Origin: Oscillospiraceae bacterium
Lineage (GTDB): Bacteria > Bacillota > Clostridia > Oscillospirales > Oscillospiraceae
Length of the DNA: 8,018 bases
Assembly: GCA_028708585.1 (NCBI GenBank)
Contig: JAQVYO010000065.1
Coordinates: 1 to 8,018, forward strand
Direction: 5' to 3'
The translations under genes and the position numbers were made by a program. Positions 3,731 to 8,018 of this stretch are shown here, piece by piece. The notes under the pieces are model-generated. The model worked only from the letters and a program-made list of their open reading frames with translations, did not search any database and was not told where the DNA came from. Position 1 is the first letter of the stretch; each line of letters opens with the position of its first letter.

Positions 3731-6112
3731 ATGCAGCTGGCAAATCGGGCGTTGGGGGACTATCTTCAATTGCTTCAAAAACACCATTTGGTGACCAAAT
3801 ACCGGATTTTCCCGGGAGATATGGGGCGGCCGGTCCGGCGCGTTTCCTGCAACTCCCAGGAGGAGACGGCGGAGGCGCTTTTTTTCTGCAAAGGCGCTCA
3901 TTTTAAGGAGGAATACCTTTTCTCAGCCGTTTCGGCGGGCGCGTTCTGCTATGTGTCGGAGCGGGAATACGGCATTGAGGGCATCTCCTTTCTGATTGTA
4001 TCCGACGTGCGGCGGGCCATGGCGCTGCTGGGTGACTTTTACTATGGACAGGTGTGGAAAAACTTCCGCTTAATCGGCATCACAGGGACCAAAGGCAAGT
4101 CCACCACCACCTATTTTGTCAAATATATTCTGGATGAATACCTGCGGGACCGGGGCAAACCGGAGAGCGCCGTCCTTTCCTCCATTGACACCTATGACGG
4201 CGTTCAGCGCTTCGAGTCCCATTTGACGACGCCGGAAGCTTTGGATCTGCAACGGCATTTTTACCACGCCGCCCAAAGCGGGGTGGAATATCTGGAAATG
4301 GAGGTTTCCAGCCAGGGCTTAAAATACGACCGGGTATATGGCGTTTCCTTCGACGTGGGCTGCTATCTGAATCTGGGCGCGGACCATATCAGCCCGCTGG
4401 AGCATCCCGATGCAGAGGATTATTTTCAGTCCAAGCTGAAGCTGTTTTCCCAGTGCGCCGTGGCCTGCGTCAACCGCGGCGGCGCCCGGGCAGACGAGGT
4501 GATTGCCGTTGCGGAAGCGCACTGCCGGCGGGTTATCACCTTTGGCATAACGGAGGATGCGGAGGTATTCGGTTCCCAGATCCGGAAAAGCGGCAACGAT
4601 ATTTTGTTTCATGTGCGGACCGCCCGGTTCTCCCGGCAGTTCCGGCTTACCATGCCGGGGCTGTTCAATGTGGAAAACGCCCTGGCCGCCATCGCCATCT
4701 GCGAAGCCCTGGGGATCCCGGAACGGTTTGTTTACGCGGGGCTGATGAAAGCCCGGGTGCCCGGCCGGATGGAAGTCTACGCCAACGCCAACAACCGGAT
4801 CGTCGCCATCGTGGACTATGCGCATAACCGCCTGAGCTTTGAAAAACTGTTCGCGTCCGTCCGGGAAGAGTACCCCGGCCGTCAGATTTTCACCGTGTTC
4901 GGCTGTCCGGGGAAAAAAGCGCTGGACCGGCGCCGGGATCTGGGGGAGATTGCCGGCCGTTTTTCCAAGAAAGTCATTTTAACGGAAGAGGATCCGGGGG
5001 AAGAGCCGGTGGAGGATATCTGCCAGGCCATTGCCCAATATGTGGCGGCGGAAGGGTGCGACTATTCCATTTTGCCCAACCGGGGCGAGGCCATTCTAAA
5101 CGCCGTTTTGGAATGCGAGGAAGATTCCGTCCTGCTGATTACCGGAAAAGGGGAAGAAACCCGGCAAAAGCGCGGCGTCGAATATGTCCCCTGCCCTTCC
5201 GACGTGGAATACCTCAAAGACGCCCTGCATCAATACGACGTGCTGCACCATCTGGATGAAATGGAAAAGGTGCGTTCGCTGATGGACCTTTTGCCCGCCC
5301 TCACGAGATGTTCCGGCAAAACCTTCGTTGTGAAATATGGCGGCAGCGCGCTGGGCCAGGAGCTTCGGGGGGATACCATCCTGGCGGACGCGGCGGCGCT
5401 TCGGATGGCCGGTGTGCGCATCGTCCTGGTGCACGGGGGCGGGAAAGCCATCACCGGCTGGCTTTCCCGTTTGGGGATCCCCTCCCGCTTTCAGGATGGC
5501 TACCGGGTAACCGACGCGGAAACCATGACGGTTGCGGAAATGACCCTGTCCGGCCAGGTCAATAAGGCCATCGTTTCCGCTCTGGAGCAGATGGGCGTTT
5601 CGGCGGCGGGCATCTCCGGCCGGGACGGAGCGCTGCTCAAAGCGGAGCCAAAAACCGTTTCCGGCGGCAGCCTGGGGCAGGTAGGCTCCATTTCCGGGGT
5701 GAACACGGCTATTTTGGAAACGCTGCTGAAGGCGGGCTTTCTGCCGGTGGTCTCTCCGGTGGCCTGCGGCCCTGCCGGCGAAGCCCTCAACGTCAACGCC
5801 GACGACGCGGCCTGCGCCATTGCGGAAGCGCTTCAGGCGGACAAGCTTTTGTTCCTGACGGATACGGACGGGATTTTGGTGGACGCCCGCAACCGGCAAA
5901 CCCGGATCGCCCGCCTGGATCTCATCCGGGCGGCGGAACTAGTCTCCAGCGGATTTGTGGCAGGCGGAATGCTGCCCAAGCTGCGCAGCTGCATCCACGC
6001 CGTGGAGCATCAGGTGGGCAAGGTAGTCATTCTGGACGGCAAGTCCGAGCACGGCCTGCTTCTTGAAAGCGTCTCCCGCAACAGCATCGGAACCGCCATC
6101 ACAAAAAAATAA
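3731..6112 (+). CDS. MurE-like Mur ligase fused to N-acetylglutamate kinase (ArgB)
   Basis: A 793-residue bifunctional protein. Residues 1-510 form a complete MurE-type ligase. The N-terminal substrate domain includes LFFCKGAHFKEEYLF (50-64). The P-loop is GTKGKSTTT (119-127), followed by TTPEALDLQ (166-174), EVSSQGL (191-197), NLGADHIS (214-221), the usually carbamylated lysine Lys235 in YFQSKLKLF, the VPGRMEVY and VDYAHN segments (343-366) and GKGEE (472-476). Where meso-DAP-adding MurE has DNPR, this protein has EDPG (420-423). Residues 511-793 are a complete ArgB: KYGG (Lys535), HGGG (568-571), RVTDAETM (592-599), NVNADDAA (687-694) and GGMLPK (Lys750). All key phosphoryl-transfer and N-acetylglutamate-binding positions appear kept. 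The predicted activities are ATP-driven addition of an amino acid to a peptide or UDP-MurNAc-type acceptor, and phosphorylation of N-acetylglutamate or a similar acylated acid. The Met511 that would start a separate kinase has no ribosome binding site, so the fusion is real in this sequence. The start at 3731 follows a weak site (AAGGGTGGGA). It is the last gene of the operon. Confidence 0.87.
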   Translation: MQLANRALGDYLQLLQKHHLVTKYRIFPGDMGRPVRRVSCNSQEETAEALFFCKGAHFKEEYLFSAVSAGAFCYVSEREYGIEGISFLIVSDVRRAMALLGDFYYGQVWKNFRLIGITGTKGKSTTTYFVKYILDEYLRDRGKPESAVLSSIDTYDGVQRFESHLTTPEALDLQRHFYHAAQSGVEYLEMEVSSQGLKYDRVYGVSFDVGCYLNLGADHISPLEHPDAEDYFQSKLKLFSQCAVACVNRGGARADEVIAVAEAHCRRVITFGITEDAEVFGSQIRKSGNDILFHVRTARFSRQFRLTMPGLFNVENALAAIAICEALGIPERFVYAGLMKARVPGRMEVYANANNRIVAIVDYAHNRLSFEKLFASVREEYPGRQIFTVFGCPGKKALDRRRDLGEIAGRFSKKVILTEEDPGEEPVEDICQAIAQYVAAEGCDYSILPNRGEAILNAVLECEEDSVLLITGKGEETRQKRGVEYVPCPSDVEYLKDALHQYDVLHHLDEMEKVRSLMDLLPALTRCSGKTFVVKYGGSALGQELRGDTILADAAALRMAGVRIVLVHGGGKAITGWLSRLGIPSRFQDGYRVTDAETMTVAEMTLSGQVNKAIVSALEQMGVSAAGISGRDGALLKAEPKTVSGGSLGQVGSISGVNTAILETLLKAGFLPVVSPVACGPAGEALNVNADDAACAIAEALQADKLLFLTDTDGILVDARNRQTRIARLDLIRAAELVSSGFVAGGMLPKLRSCIHAVEHQVGKVVILDGKSEHGLLLESVSRNSIGTAITKK

Positions 6113-6188
6113 ATTCCAAAGCGACCCGGTTTTTTGTATAATCAAAGCCCTCTTTCCCCCCTCTCCCCTCCGCCGCTTGCAAACGCTT
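6113..6188 (+). promoter_or_regulatory. Possible orphan -10 element and pyrimidine tract before the terminator
   Basis: TATAAT at 6137-6142 is a perfect -10 hexamer, but the matching -35 (TTCCAA, 6114-6119, 17-bp spacer) is poor. A predicted start near 6149 would fall in a 24-nt unbroken pyrimidine tract (6148-6171). No open reading frame follows before the terminator. If used, it would make an RNA of about 80 nt. This may equally be just the 3' untranslated region of the operon. Confidence 0.2.
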
Positions 6189-6230
6189 AAAATCCCCCGG
6201 CCGCATCAAATGCGGCCGGGGGATTTTTTT
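6189..6230. terminator. Bidirectional rho-independent terminator between convergent genes
   Basis: The arms 6189-6206 and 6210-6227 are perfectly complementary, with a GC-rich core of CCCCCGGCCGCAT and a 3-nt CAA loop. Seven T residues (6224-6230) complete the plus-strand terminator. The A run at 6189-6192 gives four T residues on the minus strand, so it also suits the convergent ATPase gene, which stops at 6290. It ends the plus-strand operon 76 bp after its last stop codon. Confidence 0.92.
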
Positions 6231-6289
6231 GCCCGTTTGGGCCGTTTCATATCGCGAGGGAACCGGAGCCGGCTTCCAGAGGGCCGTGT

Positions 6290-8018
6290 TTATTCCTTCC
6301 GCAGTCTCGCAATCCATTTTTGCAGCTCGGTAAAGAGCAGCATCAGAATGCAAAGCCCCGCAATCTCCAGCCATTGAAGAACGGGAATGACACCCAGGCT
6401 GAACAACGTGCGCAGCGGCGGAACAAATACCACAACGAAAAGCAGGAGCGTGGAAACCAGAAGCCCCCACCAAAGTGTCTTATGTTCTTTCAAGCGGATG
6501 GTAAACAGGCTGTTGTGTTCGGACTGGAACCCCAGCGCCGCAAACAGCTGGGCCATCGAAAGGGTGACAAACGCCATGCTGACGCCCACATCGTGAGCAA
6601 ACCGGCTGCCCAGAATATAAGCCAAAATGGTAAGAGCGGCTTCAAACGCGCCAGTGTAAAGAATGCGGGTCCATTCCCTGCCGGTAAAGAAGGGAACGTC
6701 TTTTCCCCGCGGTTTCCGCTCCATCACGCCGTGCTCCTCCGGCTCCGCCCCCAGGGCTAGGGCCGGCAGTGAGTCGGTCACTAAATTAACCCAAAGGATA
6801 TGCACCGGGGCCAGAATCCGCCAGCCAATAAAGGTGGCCACCAGCATGGTCAGGACTTCGCCCGCGTTGGAAGAAAGCAAAAACCGGGTGGCTTTGTGGA
6901 TGTTGTCAAAAATCCTGCGCCCTTCCCGGACGGCCAGTACAATGGTGGCAAAGTTGTCATCGGTTAAAATCATATCGGAAGCGCCCTTGGATACGTCGGT
7001 TCCGGTGATGCCCATACCAACGCCAATATCCGCCGCTTTCAGGGCGGGGGCGTCATTGACGCCGTCGCCGGTCATGGAAACAATCTTCCCTTGTTTTTGC
7101 CATGCGGCCACAATCCGGCTTTTATGCTCCGGGGCTACCCGGGCGTAAACGCCGATGTCCGCCACCTGCCGCCGCAGCTCTTCGTCGTCCATGGCTTCCA
7201 GCTCCGCGCCGGTAATCACCCTCCGGCCGTCGCTTAAAATGCCAAGGTCGGAGGCAATGGCAGCCGCGGTAATTTTATGGTCGCCGGTAATCATAACGGG
7301 GGTAATCCCCGCCTGGCGGCAGACAGCGATGGCCTTTTTGGCTTCCTCCCTGGGCGGGTCGATCATACCCGTAAGGCCGCAGAATACAAGTCCGCTCTCC
7401 GCATCCTCCGATGTTTCAAACCGGGCGTTTTCCGTATCCTTGTAGCCGAAAGCCAGGACCCGCAGCGCCTGCTGCGCCATCGCTTCGTTGGCCGCTTCGA
7501 TGGGGCTGGGGTCGCCCAGCGGCCGTTCGTTTCCGCCGGATAAGCGCCGGCTGCATCGGGACAGCAAAACGTCCGGCGCGCCTTTGACGAATACCCGGAA
7601 TCCCCCTTCCGGCCGTTCCCAAACGACGGTGGACAGCTTCCGGTCGGAATCAAAGGGAATTTCCCCTGCCCTCCGGCGGTTTTTCACATCATCCATAGTG
7701 CAGGCCTGATTTGCAATCAGGTAATCCAGCAGGGCGGTCTCGGTGGGGTCCCCCACGAAATGCTCTCCGTCGCCCGGCCTGGAATCGTTGCAGTGAAGCA
7801 TCGCGTCAAACAACGGCTTCGTGTCTTCCCCATCCGTCCAGATTTCCCGCACTGTCATACGGTTGAGCGTCAGCGTGCCGGTTTTGTCGGAACAAATGAT
7901 CTGGGTGGATCCCAAAGTTTCCACAGCGGGCAGGCGGCGGATAATGGCGCCCCGGTCCGCCATGCGCCGCATGCCCAGAGCCAGCACAATAGTGACAACC
8001 GCCACCATGCCTTCCGGA
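6290..8018 (-). CDS. P-type cation-transporting ATPase, probably Ca2+ (P2 type), 5' end missing
   Basis: The gene runs off the right edge; 576 C-terminal codons are visible. Numbers here count from an internal Met (codon at 8006-8008), which is not the start because the frame continues upstream as Pro-Glu-Gly, the M4 PEG ion-binding motif. Seen in order are the phosphorylation motif DKTGTLT (Asp41), the nucleotide-binding KGAPD (143-147), MITGDH (239-244), the hinge TGDGVNDAPALK (313-324), M5 with SSNAGEV (379-385) and M6 with WVNLVTDSLPALALG (406-420). About six hydrophobic segments follow the catalytic part (M5-M10). The Asn and Glu of M5 and the Asn, Thr and Asp of M6 match Ca2+ ligands of SERCA-type pumps. 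The M8 glutamate of SERCA site I appears absent (MAQLFAALGFQ). It would export or sequester Ca2+ using ATP at the cell membrane. It is convergent with the operon and probably unrelated to it. Other cations cannot be excluded. Confidence 0.9.
   Translation of the reverse strand, partial: PEGMVAVVTIVLALGMRRMADRGAIIRRLPAVETLGSTQIICSDKTGTLTLNRMTVREIWTDGEDTKPLFDAMLHCNDSRPGDGEHFVGDPTETALLDYLIANQACTMDDVKNRRRAGEIPFDSDRKLSTVVWERPEGGFRVFVKGAPDVLLSRCSRRLSGGNERPLGDPSPIEAANEAMAQQALRVLAFGYKDTENARFETSEDAESGLVFCGLTGMIDPPREEAKKAIAVCRQAGITPVMITGDHKITAAAIASDLGILSDGRRVITGAELEAMDDEELRRQVADIGVYARVAPEHKSRIVAAWQKQGKIVSMTGDGVNDAPALKAADIGVGMGITGTDVSKGASDMILTDDNFATIVLAVREGRRIFDNIHKATRFLLSSNAGEVLTMLVATFIGWRILAPVHILWVNLVTDSLPALALGAEPEEHGVMERKPRGKDVPFFTGREWTRILYTGAFEAALTILAYILGSRFAHDVGVSMAFVTLSMAQLFAALGFQSEHNSLFTIRLKEHKTLWWGLLVSTLLLFVVVFVPPLRTLFSLGVIPVLQWLEIAGLCILMLLFTELQKWIARLRKE

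Noticed and set aside
3726..3731. TTGACA just before the fusion gene start as a promoter -35
   Set aside because: No -10-like hexamer lies 16-18 bp downstream, and it would start transcription inside the gene.
5261..5281. Separate start for the kinase at Met511
   Set aside because: The protein context fits an ArgB N-terminus, but no Shine-Dalgarno sequence precedes the ATG and the frame is continuous, so a fusion is the better call.
1436..6112. LysW-type carrier pathway (small carrier, ATP-grasp, amino acid kinase)
   Set aside because: The gene types are superficially similar, but the small protein lacks the LysW zinc cysteines and the C-terminal EDWGE, there is no LysY-like reductase, and the kinase keeps the NAG kinase RVTD signature.

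Overview
The window looks like a chromosomal segment from a GC-rich member of the Clostridia. An Oscillospirales-type gut organism would fit, but that is inference. The support is a strong sigma-A-type promoter with an extended -10, AAGGAG-type ribosome binding sites, tightly packed genes, strong GC codon bias and Firmicutes-like protein families. I see no tRNA, rRNA, CRISPR array, insertion sequence or phage gene.

Layout. Positions 1-269 are non-coding: a strong rho-independent terminator (127-168) closes an upstream transcript whose gene lies outside the window, followed by two inverted repeats. A clear promoter (TTGACT, 18 bp, TATAAT; 270-299) then drives a plus-strand operon of five genes: (1) an alanine-racemase-fold protein that keeps the PLP lysine but has lost the catalytic tyrosine and other hallmark residues; (2) an unrecognised 73-residue protein; (3) an ATP-grasp ligase of the D-aspartate ligase (Enterococcus faecium Aslfm-like) type; (4) an aspartate/glutamate racemase with both catalytic cysteines; and (5), after a 110-bp gap with two hairpins, a 793-residue fusion of a full-length MurE-like Mur ligase to a full-length N-acetylglutamate kinase (ArgB). 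The operon ends at a near-perfect hairpin terminator (6189-6230) shared with a convergent minus-strand gene. That gene is a P-type cation ATPase, probably Ca2+-transporting, whose 5' part runs off the right edge.

How the genes may work together. The racemase can make D-aspartate and the ATP-grasp enzyme can activate it for amide bond formation, the pair known to build D-Asp branches on peptidoglycan. The Mur ligase domain lacks the DNPR arginine that recognises meso-diaminopimelate, so its acceptor is probably another amino acid. The fused kinase domain carries the full N-acetylglutamate kinase signature, the committing step towards ornithine. One testable reading is an accessory pathway making an ornithine- or lysine-containing, D-Asp-branched peptidoglycan stem or a related peptide. 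This is hypothesis: the roles of the racemase-like protein and of the small protein are unknown, and I know of no characterised system with this gene set.
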